From contig JBILMZ010000047.1 of the NCBI GenBank assembly GCA_044375275.1, positions 1-18,461 on the forward strand: 18,461 nucleotides of DNA. Reading direction: 5' to 3'. The stretch is from SZUA-430 sp044375275. Its GTDB lineage: Bacteria; Pseudomonadota; Alphaproteobacteria; Micropepsales; Micropepsaceae. This document shows positions 6,517-13,527 of this stretch, piece after piece; positions within the stretch are counted from its first letter, which is position 1; every line of letters begins with the position of its first letter. Position numbers and translations under genes: made by a program. The notes below the pieces were generated by a model. It had not been told where the DNA came from. It saw only the letters and a program-made list of their open reading frames with translations, and did no database searches.

Positions 6517-7812
6517 TCAGGTGGAGCGTGCGTCGCGGCGCTCAACCCGCAGACGATTTTCCATCTCACCGGGCTGCGCACCGTTGATCGCCCAGTCGAC
6601 AAGCTCAACAGGATGGAGGACGGGTGCCTGCAGTGATTTTGACAGCTGCGACATGCATCCAATGTTGCCCGAAACAATGACGTCCGGCTTGATCGATGAA
6701 ATTTCGTCCACCTTCCAGCCCCGCAGTTCCTCTGCGATTTCAGGTTGAAGGATGTTGTAGGTGCCTGCCGAGCCGCAACAGTTGCGGTCCTTGAGCTCGA
6801 TGACGTCAAACCCGAGGCGGCGCAAGACGGCAGGACCGGCTTCAGCCCCTTTCATTCCGTGCTGAAGGGAGCACGGGAAGTGATAGGCGACGCGCAGTGG
6901 TGCGGGCGCGTCCTGCACTTTCGTCAGGCGCTCGCCAACAAGCTGCATGATGTCGACCGTCATGCGTGACACCGCTCGGGCTTCATCCGTGCCCAGATGA
7001 TGACCAAAATCCCTGATCGTCGTGCCGCATCCGGAGGCCGTGACCACAAGGGCCTGAAGCGGCTGTTCCTTGCCGGCCGATGCCACATCAGCACAAAGGG
7101 AGGTTGCCCTCCGATGGGCGCTGTTTTCCTGCCCCAGATGATGGTTGAGCGCACCACAACATCCTTCGCCCTCCACGCGCACTGGATCGAAACCAAGTGT
7201 CCTGAGTACACGCGCAGCGGAAATGGAAACCTGCGGGGTAATTACCTCCTGGACGCATCCCATGTGCAGTGCCACGCGTTCGCCTGAACCGGCGCTCTCA
7301 GTCCCCGTCGCCGACAGAGCTGGAGCAGGCAAATCAAGTGCAGCGCCCATCAGTGTGTTCAATCGACCGGGGAATGCCCATCTTGCCTTTGCAAGCATGC
7401 GCGCCAGTCGGAGCATGGGCGTCAGCAGCCAGCGTCGTGGCAATACCACGCCGAGCATGGTTCGAAACGCACGGTCCAGGATGGGACGCGCCCGCTTGCG
7501 CTCAACATGGAAGCGAGCCGCATCAATCAGGCGCGGATAGTTCACACCGGAGGGACAGGCGCTTACGCAGGCGTTGCAGGACAGGCAGCGATCAATGTGC
7601 GTTACGACCTCTACATCCGGAACGGCATCGCGCTCCAGCATCTGCTGGATGATCTGGATCCGTCCCCGCGGGCTGTCGAGTTCATTGCCCAGCAGGATGT
7701 AGGTCGGACAGGTCGCCGTGCAGATTCCACAATGCACGCAAGACCTGAGTTCGGCCTCGGCATCTTTCAGCCTGGGCTGTGCCAACTGTTCCGCCGAGAA
7801 GTTCGTGCGCAT
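6517..7812 (-). CDS. glcF: glycolate oxidase iron-sulfur subunit GlcF
   Basis: GlcF is the electron-transfer subunit of the membrane-associated glycolate dehydrogenase GlcDEF, passing electrons from the flavin subunits toward the respiratory chain. The 431 residues are slightly longer than the E. coli protein. Two 4Fe-4S motifs are intact: CVHCGICTATCP (25-36) and CLSCNACVSACP (76-87). Two CCG-type cysteine-rich domains follow, with GEGCCGALNHH (215-225) and RNCCGSAGTYN (343-353), each preceded by a Cys-containing segment (HMGCVQE, HFPCSLQHG). The ATG follows the glcE stop after 3 bp, with AGGAA about 10 bp upstream, so translation is coupled. It is the last gene of the glcDEF operon. The closest alternative, a heterodisulfide- or lactate-oxidase subunit, is unlikely given the operon. 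Confidence 0.95.
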   Translation of the reverse strand: MRTNFSAEQLAQPRLKDAEAELRSCVHCGICTATCPTYILLGNELDSPRGRIQIIQQMLERDAVPDVEVVTHIDRCLSCNACVSACPSGVNYPRLIDAARFHVERKRARPILDRAFRTMLGVVLPRRWLLTPMLRLARMLAKARWAFPGRLNTLMGAALDLPAPALSATGTESAGSGERVALHMGCVQEVITPQVSISAARVLRTLGFDPVRVEGEGCCGALNHHLGQENSAHRRATSLCADVASAGKEQPLQALVVTASGCGTTIRDFGHHLGTDEARAVSRMTVDIMQLVGERLTKVQDAPAPLRVAYHFPCSLQHGMKGAEAGPAVLRRLGFDVIELKDRNCCGSAGTYNILQPEIAEELRGWKVDEISSIKPDVIVSGNIGCMSQLSKSLQAPVLHPVELVDWAINGAQPGEMENRLRVERRDARST

Positions 7813-7815
7813 CGG

Positions 7816-8967
7816 TCAGATGTTCCTGTACATGCGGCCAGGATTCAGCACGCGCTGTGGGTCGAATGCGTCTTTCAGGCGGCTGACCAGAGTGTGCGTG
7901 ACTTCGTCCAGTGGCTGGAAGATGTCGGCGGGCACCGGTGCCGATGCCTGCTGACGCACGAGCAATGCGTGACCGCCGGCTGAAGCTGCCTGCGCGTGAA
8001 TGTCGATCGCGCCTGACTGTACCCACAGCGTGCCGCCAGCGCCGTCCACGATGAACCTGTCGGGTTTCAGCGCCTGCAGCAGAGACTCGGCTGCCGTTTG
8101 GGGAACGGAAATGCGCCATAGCACGGCTCCTTCGTCGAAGAAGGAGGCAATGTCGGCGATCCGTCTGAATGCCTCTTTCGTTTCGTCGGCTTCGAGTGTT
8201 CGCGTGGAGTGTGCGACCAGAGCCGATGCGGCACGCAGCCGCTCGGAGACACCGTCGGGTTCACCTTCGAACCTGCACAATGTCTGCGATGGCTTCGACG
8301 CGGTTTGCGGGATGTAACTCAGGCCGGAGGGCTCGAGAGGCGAACGACTGACCAGGCGGAGACAAGCAAGAGCGTCGCTTACGCCAAGACCCTCAATGCA
8401 AAGCGCGCGTGTCGCGGCCGGCTTCGGGTACACGCGCAAGGTCAACGCTGTCATGACAAACAATGTGCCAAACGAACCGGCTGCAAGCTTGGGCAGGTCG
8501 TAGCCCGTCACATTCTTGACGACGCTGCCGCCGCCCTTGAAAGCTTCACCGCGGCCGTTGATGGCCGAGAAGCCAAGCAGATGGTCGCGTGCAGCGCCAA
8601 GCGCAAACCGTCTTGGCCCCGACATCGCTGCAGCTATCGTGCCGCCGATCGTTGCCTTGCTCCTGTCTGGCCACAACGTCTCGAGCCCGGATGGTTCAAA
8701 GCCCAGCATCTGCATCCTGCCATCCAGCGCCTTGATGACATCAGCCAACGGCGTGCCGGCCTCAAGCGAAATCACCATTTCCTCGGGGTCGTAGCTTGTG
8801 ATGCCGCTCATTCCAGCGACGGACAACGGCGTAGCGTCCACCCGATGGCCGATGCCACGTTTCGTTGCGTTGCCCTGCACTGCAATGGCGGCTTTCCTGG
8901 AAGCGCAATCGCGCACCATGTCGGCGAGCTCTTCGGCACTTTGCGGGTTCAGCGTCGGCTGTGTCAT
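7816..8967 (-). CDS. glcE: glycolate oxidase FAD-binding subunit GlcE
   Basis: GlcE is the second FAD-binding subunit of glycolate oxidase and is required with GlcD and GlcF for activity in E. coli. The 383 residues contain an FAD_binding_4 (PCMH-type) domain: IAVQGNATKRGIG (28-40), VISLEAGTPLADV (65-77), ATIGGTIAAAMSGPRR (105-120), LGAARDHLLGFSAINGRG (123-140) and SVVKNVTGYDLPKLAAGSFG (148-167). The C-terminal half is more divergent and ends with FDPQRVLNPGRMY, typical of the family. The ATG lies 5 bp after the glcD stop and the stop lies 3 bp before glcF, so the three genes are almost certainly one transcript. No lesion is visible. Confidence 0.95.
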   Translation of the reverse strand: MTQPTLNPQSAEELADMVRDCASRKAAIAVQGNATKRGIGHRVDATPLSVAGMSGITSYDPEEMVISLEAGTPLADVIKALDGRMQMLGFEPSGLETLWPDRSKATIGGTIAAAMSGPRRFALGAARDHLLGFSAINGRGEAFKGGGSVVKNVTGYDLPKLAAGSFGTLFVMTALTLRVYPKPAATRALCIEGLGVSDALACLRLVSRSPLEPSGLSYIPQTASKPSQTLCRFEGEPDGVSERLRAASALVAHSTRTLEADETKEAFRRIADIASFFDEGAVLWRISVPQTAAESLLQALKPDRFIVDGAGGTLWVQSGAIDIHAQAASAGGHALLVRQQASAPVPADIFQPLDEVTHTLVSRLKDAFDPQRVLNPGRMYRNI

Positions 8968-8972
8968 CCGGC

Positions 8973-10457
8973 TTACATCCGGGGGAGTTTCGGAAAGCGC
9001 ATTCGCCCTTCATGCACATGCGTGGCGCCCTGCTCAACGCATGCCGAGAGAGACGGAAACACCTTTCCCGGATTCAGCAGGGCGTCGGGATCAAAGGCGC
9101 ATTTCACCCGTTCCTGCACGGCCAGATCCGTTGGCGTAAACATGAGTGGCATCAGGTCCCGCTTCTCGACACCCACGCCGTGCTCGCCGGTCAGTACGCC
9201 GCCAACATCAACACAGAGCTTCAGGATGTCAGCACCAAACGCTTCCGCGCGCGCGAGGTCTCCCGGCTTCATCACGTCGTACATGATCAGCGGGTGAAGG
9301 TTCCCGTCGCCTGCGTGAAAGACGTTGGCCACGGCAAGTCCATAGCGCTCGGACATCTGCGTGATCTGCCTGAGCACGGTGGGGAGTTCGCGTCTTGGAA
9401 TCGTGCCGTCCATGCAAAGCATGTCAGGCGCGATGCGACCGGCGGCTGCGAAGGCCGCCTTGCGTCCAGCCCAGATGCGATCCCTGTCCTGCTGGGAGGC
9501 GCTGCGTGAGAACGATAGCAGTCCATTGGCATTCGCGATGGCCTCCAGCCTGAGGGCCGACGCATTCACCTCTGCCTCGACGCCGTCGATCTCGGCGATC
9601 AGGACTGCGCCGGCATCGGGCGGATAGCCTGGTGCGCAATAGGCCTCGATTGCGTCGATGGCGAAACGGTCCATGATCTCCATTGCTGCCGGAATGATGC
9701 CGTTCGAAATGATGCCGGCCACGCACGCTCCGGCGTCTTCAACGGTGCGAAAGGCCAGCAGCAGTGCCTCGGTGCGGGGCGGAACGCGCCTCAGCCTGAC
9801 TGTCACTTCGGTGACGATGCCGAGCAGCCCTTCCGAACCGGTGATGAGCCCGAGCAGATCGAGACCTGGCGCATCCATCGCCTTGCCGCCGAACCGCAGC
9901 CGCTTGCCGTTCATCAGCACGAATTCGACACCCAGCAGGTTGTTCGTGGTGAGGCCATATTTGAGGCAGTGGATCCCGCCCGAGTTCTCCGCGACGTTGC
10001 CACCGATCGTGCACGCCACCTGGCTGGAAGGATCCGGCGCGTAATAGAAGCCTTGGCCCTGCACGGCGCGGGTGATCGACAGGTTGGTCACGCCGGGTTG
10101 CACGACGGCACAGCGGTTTTCGAGGTCGATTTCCAGGATCCGGTTCATGCGCGACAGGCCGATGACCACGCCGTCGGCCACGGGCAAGGCGCCTCCGGAC
10201 AGGGACGTTCCTGCACCCCTGGGAATGATCCTCACGCCCATGGAAGAGCAAAGATCGAGAACGGCTGAGACCTGTGCGGCGGTTTTCGGCAGCACCACCG
10301 CCATCGGCTTCTGGCGGTAGGCGGTCAGCGCGTCGCTGTCATAGGCGACAAGCGCATCTTGGCTGGAAATGATGCCGTCGGGAACGAGGTGGCGGAGCGC
10401 CGCAATCAGGGCTGGCCGTCGCGCCATAACTGCAGCATCTGGTTGTGGCATGTGCAT
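8973..10457 (-). CDS. glcD: glycolate oxidase catalytic subunit GlcD
   Basis: GlcD is the FAD-linked catalytic subunit that oxidises glycolate to glyoxylate, and often D-lactate as well. The 494 residues are full length. The N-terminal FAD_binding_4 domain shows IIPRGAGTSLSGGA (77-90), VVQPGV (118-123) and CTIGGNVAENSGG (149-161). The C-terminal FAD-oxidase domain shows NVFHAGDGNLHP (378-389) and GGVLTGEHGVG (419-429). ATG 10457 gives MHMPQP; ATG 10451 is possible. The only purine-rich stretch before it (CGGGGA) lies inside a strong hairpin whose 3' arm ends on the first base of the start codon. The gene leads the glcDEF operon, with rpmJ 64 bp upstream on the same strand. I found no clear promoter of its own and no adjacent glcC-type regulator. 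Confidence 0.96.
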   Translation of the reverse strand: MHMPQPDAAVMARRPALIAALRHLVPDGIISSQDALVAYDSDALTAYRQKPMAVVLPKTAAQVSAVLDLCSSMGVRIIPRGAGTSLSGGALPVADGVVIGLSRMNRILEIDLENRCAVVQPGVTNLSITRAVQGQGFYYAPDPSSQVACTIGGNVAENSGGIHCLKYGLTTNNLLGVEFVLMNGKRLRFGGKAMDAPGLDLLGLITGSEGLLGIVTEVTVRLRRVPPRTEALLLAFRTVEDAGACVAGIISNGIIPAAMEIMDRFAIDAIEAYCAPGYPPDAGAVLIAEIDGVEAEVNASALRLEAIANANGLLSFSRSASQQDRDRIWAGRKAAFAAAGRIAPDMLCMDGTIPRRELPTVLRQITQMSERYGLAVANVFHAGDGNLHPLIMYDVMKPGDLARAEAFGADILKLCVDVGGVLTGEHGVGVEKRDLMPLMFTPTDLAVQERVKCAFDPDALLNPGKVFPSLSACVEQGATHVHEGRMRFPKLPRM

Positions 10458-10479
10458 GCGTCGGAGTATCCCCGACGCA
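10457..10479 (-). promoter_or_regulatory. stem-loop at the glcD translation start
   Basis: Read on the minus strand, TGCGTCGG and CCGACGCA form a perfect 8-bp stem around a 7-base loop. One G-T and one G-C pair can extend it to ten pairs with an ATA triloop. The last base of the 3' arm is the A of the glcD ATG, and the only Shine-Dalgarno-like bases sit in the 5' arm and loop. The fold would therefore mask ribosome access. No run of T follows it on either strand, so it does not look like an intrinsic terminator. Confidence 0.5.
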
Positions 10480-10521
10480 GCTTCACGATGCTAGGATGTA
10501 AAGAAGGTCAGGCGCCGAAAA

Positions 10522-10647
10522 TCAGCCCTGGCGCGCCTTGAAACGCGGGTTCTTCTTGTTGATCACGTAGACGCGACCCTTGCGGCGGATAACGCGGCAG
10601 TCCTTGTCGCGGCTCTTCAGCGATTTTAACGAATTCCGGATCTTCAT
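10522..10647 (-). CDS. rpmJ: 50S ribosomal protein L36
   Basis: This is the smallest large-subunit ribosomal protein, 41 residues, starting MKIRNSLKSLKSRDKDCRVI and ending FKARQG. It is the cysteine-poor form (as in E. coli YkgO): of the zinc ligands of the classical form only one Cys (residue 17) remains, so it should not bind zinc. This form is the standard L36 of alphaproteobacteria, where it lies outside the ribosomal operons. ATG 10647 gives the canonical length, with a GGG about 10 bases upstream; an in-frame ATG at 10653 would add Met-Ala. A promoter with a perfect TTGACA lies upstream. glcD follows 64 bp downstream with no clear terminator between, so some read-through is possible. 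Confidence 0.96.
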   Translation of the reverse strand: MKIRNSLKSLKSRDKDCRVIRRKGRVYVINKKNPRFKARQG

Positions 10648-10668
10648 TGCCATTAACCCGCGACGTAT

Positions 10669-10694
10669 GCCCCTGAGGGCTTAATTTGAGGGGC
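10669..10694 (-). repeat. inverted repeat in the rpmJ leader
   Basis: GCCCCT and AGGGGC form 6-bp arms around 14 bases, next to the expected transcription start of rpmJ. A second, overlapping pairing (GCCC with GGGC, 10669-10680) is possible. It could be a leader stem-loop of the rpmJ mRNA. The arms are short and GC-rich, so chance cannot be excluded. Confidence 0.3.
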
Positions 10695-10697
10695 GGA

Positions 10698-10726
10698 GCA
10701 ATAGTGTGACCGGGGCGCGTTGTCAA
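10698..10726 (-). promoter_or_regulatory. rpmJ: putative sigma-70-type promoter of rpmJ
   Basis: On the minus strand a perfect TTGACA (10721-10726) is followed after exactly 17 bases by TATTGC (10698-10703). The -10 box is weak, but the -35 box and spacing are ideal and the site points at rpmJ about 45 bases beyond the expected start of transcription near 10691. The -35 box is the centre of a 15-bp palindrome. Assigned by inspection only. Confidence 0.5.
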
Positions 10727-10730
10727 CGCG
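10716..10730. promoter_or_regulatory. perfect 15-bp palindrome over the rpmJ -35 box
   Basis: CGCGTTG T CAACGCG is a perfect inverted repeat with a single-base centre. It contains the whole -35 hexamer of the proposed rpmJ promoter and lies about 85 bp upstream of the divergent transglycosylase start. Its position suits an operator, but no cognate regulator is known to me. Confidence 0.4.
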
Positions 10731-10812
10731 CAAAGAAGTCCGGGCATGGCCGATTCCCTTGCGTTCCGGCCTCTGATCGTGGCATCGCTTGCGGGTAAAC
10801 GAGGTGCTCCCC

Positions 10813-12093
10813 TTGCAGCGTATTGTTCGAATTGGGCTTGCCGCCCTGGTACTGGCGTTTCTGCCGAGTTCCCTGGGCCTAAATGCCGCAAGTGCCGATC
10901 CTGCGGTCCGCATGTCAGCGCCCGTTTATGACGATCCGGCCGATCGCAGCCCGGAATTCCAGAAATGGATCGCCAGTTTCCGCAATGACGCGCTTTCCCA
11001 GGGTATCACCGCCGCGACGTTCGACCAGGCTTTCGCCAATGTGAAACTGAGCGCCCGCGTCATCGAACTGAACGAGAACCAGCCGGAATTCAGCCGCGCG
11101 ATCTGGGACTACATGGACAGCGCCGTCTCATCCGACAGGATTGGAAAGGCGCGCGCGCACGTGCGCAAGTTCCGCAAGAGCCTCGGTCGCGCCGAGGACA
11201 AGCACGGCGTGCCACCCAGCATCATCACGGCGATCTGGAGCCTTGAGAGCAATTTTGGCAAGAATCTCGGCGGCTTCAACGTCATCGAGGCGCTGGCGAC
11301 GCTGGCTTTCGAGGGTCGCCGGACGACCTTTGGCCGGGAGCAACTGATTGCCGCGCTGAAGATCATCCAGTCAGGTGACATCGAGGCCCGCCGCATGGTC
11401 GGTTCCTGGGCCGGAGCCATGGGCCAGACACAGTTCATTCCGACCGTGTTCCTGCAATACGCCGAAGACGGCAACGGGGATGGCAAGCGTGATCTCTGGG
11501 ACACCAAGTCCGACGTGTTCAATTCGACAGCCAACTACCTCTCCAACAAGGGGTGGCAGCAAGATGCCCCCTGCTTCGATGAAGTGAAACTGCCGGACGG
11601 CTTTGATCATGCGCAGGCTGATATCTCCATCGAGAAGCCGGTCAAGGAATGGGCAAGCCTTGGCGTGACACGCATGCACGGGCATTCGTTGCAGGGTCGA
11701 CAGGGTGTCAACAAGGACGCGCCTGCTGCCATTCTCCTGCCGGGCGGGCACAAGGGCCCCGCTTTCATCGCCTATCCCAATTTCAAGGCCGTCCTCGCGT
11801 ACAACAATGCGATTTCCTACGCGCTTGCGATCTGCCAACTGTCGCGCCGGATCGACGGAGGATCGTCCTTCGAAGCGCCATGGCCGCGCTCGGAGCCTCT
11901 GATCCTGTCACGAAACGACAGGCTGGAGCTGCAGACGCTGCTCGACAAGAATGGCTATGACGTGGGCGAGCCTGATGGCGTTCTCGGAAAGAAGTCCCGT
12001 GAGGCCATTCGCGCGTTCCAGAAGAAGCAGAATGTTCCCCAGGACGGCTTCGCCACCATGAGCCTGCTGCTCATGCTCAGGCAATTGAACTAG
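10813..12093 (+). CDS. MltB-type lytic murein transglycosylase (GH103) with peptidoglycan-binding domain
   Basis: This exported enzyme cleaves the MurNAc-GlcNAc bond of peptidoglycan to give 1,6-anhydro ends. I start it at TTG 10813 (426 residues) because GAGGTG, a near-perfect Shine-Dalgarno, lies 6 bases upstream and the protein then begins with a clean signal peptide (MQRIVRIGLAALVLAFLP, cleavage near ASA). TTG 10789 and GTG 10804 are alternatives. The SLT_2 domain spans about 45-340, with the probable catalytic Glu145 in IWSLESNFGKNLGG, then SWAGAMGQTQFIPT and DGNGDGKRDLW. A C-terminal PG_binding_1 domain (about 365-425) contains DGVLGKKSREAIRAFQ. No lipobox is seen, so it is probably soluble in the periplasm. 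It converges with the MFS gene, with 9 bp between the stops. Confidence 0.93.
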   Translation: MQRIVRIGLAALVLAFLPSSLGLNAASADPAVRMSAPVYDDPADRSPEFQKWIASFRNDALSQGITAATFDQAFANVKLSARVIELNENQPEFSRAIWDYMDSAVSSDRIGKARAHVRKFRKSLGRAEDKHGVPPSIITAIWSLESNFGKNLGGFNVIEALATLAFEGRRTTFGREQLIAALKIIQSGDIEARRMVGSWAGAMGQTQFIPTVFLQYAEDGNGDGKRDLWDTKSDVFNSTANYLSNKGWQQDAPCFDEVKLPDGFDHAQADISIEKPVKEWASLGVTRMHGHSLQGRQGVNKDAPAAILLPGGHKGPAFIAYPNFKAVLAYNNAISYALAICQLSRRIDGGSSFEAPWPRSEPLILSRNDRLELQTLLDKNGYDVGEPDGVLGKKSREAIRAFQKKQNVPQDGFATMSLLLMLRQLN

Positions 12094-12102
12094 AAAGCCT
12101 GA

Positions 12103-13434
12103 TCATGCTGGCGGATCGGGTCTCATCAGATCCTGACGGTCCCTGATGATGGCGTCCTTGAGCGTCTGGCTGCGCAGCAGGTACACGAGCAAAGCGCCCA
12201 TCAGAATCGTGCCAAGGATGAAGGGATATGTGGGGTTCAGCCCATAGAGCGCATTTCCGATGAGTGGCGCGAAAATGAACCCCGCGGCACCAGCGCCACC
12301 GGTCACTCCCGCCATGGCCCCCTGCTCGTCCGGCGAGACGGCGAGCGACGATGCACCGGCGAAACCCGGACGCAGCATGCCAAAGCCCAGGCCTGACAGC
12401 ACCAGAGCGAACGCTATCAGACCGTAGTTCGGCGACATGATCGCCAGGATGACAAGCAGGTTTGACGCGAGGGCAATCCAGATGCCGGCGTGGACCAGGA
12501 ACTTCGTACGAAGCCGGAAGCGCTGGACAAGCACGAACTGAGCAAACAGCGACGCGATGGCCGAACACATGAGGCCCACGCCCGCCAACTGCTGTGTGTC
12601 AGACGTGCCAAGCACAAGCGTGTCGCGGATGATGAAGGCGACAGTCTGGATCGGGATCGCGCCCGCCGTGCCCTGAACGACCGCAAAAATCACGAAGGGC
12701 AGCACGCGCGGGTCGCGCCATGACAGCGGCTTGAGTTCCTGACGCTGGTGTGGAGCCGAGCGCTCCGGCAGCAACAGCCAGATCGCGACGGCCGAGAACA
12801 ATCCGACAATGCCGACAAAGAAGATGGGCGCAACTACGCCGAACACCGTGAGCGCTGCGCCAATGCCCGGTCCGACGGCGGCGCCGAGGCCAAAGGCGGC
12901 GTTCAGGGTGGCCATGCCTTCCGTGCGCTCTTCAGCCGTGGTGCGATCTGCGATGTAGGCCTGGGATGCCGGGAATGCGCCGGAACCAAAGATACCGAAG
13001 ATGCAGCGCGACAGGATGAGCAGCGCATATGTGGCAACCGGCGTCAGCAGCCCCCACAGGCCGAATGACATGACACTGGCAAAGCTGAGAGTGGAGATGC
13101 CGAAGGCAGCAAGTCCGATGAGAATGACGGGCCTGCGACCCATCCGGTCGCTCTTGGCGCCCCAATACGCGGACGAGAAAACCCAGATTGTCGCGGACAC
13201 GGCAAAGATCGAACCGACCTGGAATTCGCTGAGCCCCAGGTCCCGCGCCAGCGGCGGCAGGATTGCGAACATCAGTGTCTGGCCGATGCCATTGCCGATG
13301 AGGCACACAAAGAGCAATGCGATGGCGCGCTTGCGACCCAGCTCCGTCGTCATGCCGGTCCCGGGCTCTTCAGGCGCAAAGGATTGCCGCAGCCGCTCCA
13401 GCCAACCTTCCTTCGGGAGTTCAGGGAGTTTCAT
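12103..13434 (-). CDS. MFS transporter, DHA1-like drug:H+ antiporter
   Basis: This is an inner-membrane secondary transporter of 443 residues with about 12 hydrophobic segments and a cytoplasmic N-terminal tail of roughly 35 residues. The loop between segments 2 and 3 carries the MFS signature (GAKSDRMGRRPVILIG). Segment 5 carries GLGAAVGPGIGAAL, which resembles motif C, the hallmark of 12-TMS proton-coupled exporters such as TetA. The class is therefore probably efflux, but the substrate is unknown. ATG 13434 has a poor SD; an in-frame ATG 26 codons later (MTTELGRKRA), with GGGA upstream, would remove most of the N-terminal tail and is a fair alternative. The gene lies 93 bp downstream of pbpC on the same strand and may be co-transcribed or have its own promoter in that gap. 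Confidence 0.88.
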   Translation of the reverse strand: MKLPELPKEGWLERLRQSFAPEEPGTGMTTELGRKRAIALLFVCLIGNGIGQTLMFAILPPLARDLGLSEFQVGSIFAVSATIWVFSSAYWGAKSDRMGRRPVILIGLAAFGISTLSFASVMSFGLWGLLTPVATYALLILSRCIFGIFGSGAFPASQAYIADRTTAEERTEGMATLNAAFGLGAAVGPGIGAALTVFGVVAPIFFVGIVGLFSAVAIWLLLPERSAPHQRQELKPLSWRDPRVLPFVIFAVVQGTAGAIPIQTVAFIIRDTLVLGTSDTQQLAGVGLMCSAIASLFAQFVLVQRFRLRTKFLVHAGIWIALASNLLVILAIMSPNYGLIAFALVLSGLGFGMLRPGFAGASSLAVSPDEQGAMAGVTGGAGAAGFIFAPLIGNALYGLNPTYPFILGTILMGALLVYLLRSQTLKDAIIRDRQDLMRPDPPA

Positions 13435-13527
13435 TGCTCGGGCACTCAGTCACACCAGCGGACATCCCGTTATGGTCGCAGGTGCGTTCAAACCAAAGCG
13501 TGACAAATGGGCGCTGCGATTGGTTGG

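Noticed and set aside
8209..9297. 362-codon plus-strand open frame across glcE and glcD
   Set aside because: It is antisense to two intact glycolate oxidase subunits with clear motifs, and its own translation shows no domain.
10508..10891. 127-codon minus-strand frame over the rpmJ region
   Set aside because: It is a different frame from rpmJ; the 41-residue L36 in the neighbouring frame is unmistakable and explains the coding signal.
13435..13527. AACCAA ... TTGGTT inverted repeat between pbpC and the MFS gene as a terminator
   Set aside because: The arms are only 6 bp, AT-rich and about 22 bp apart with no following T-run, so neither a terminator nor an operator is supported.
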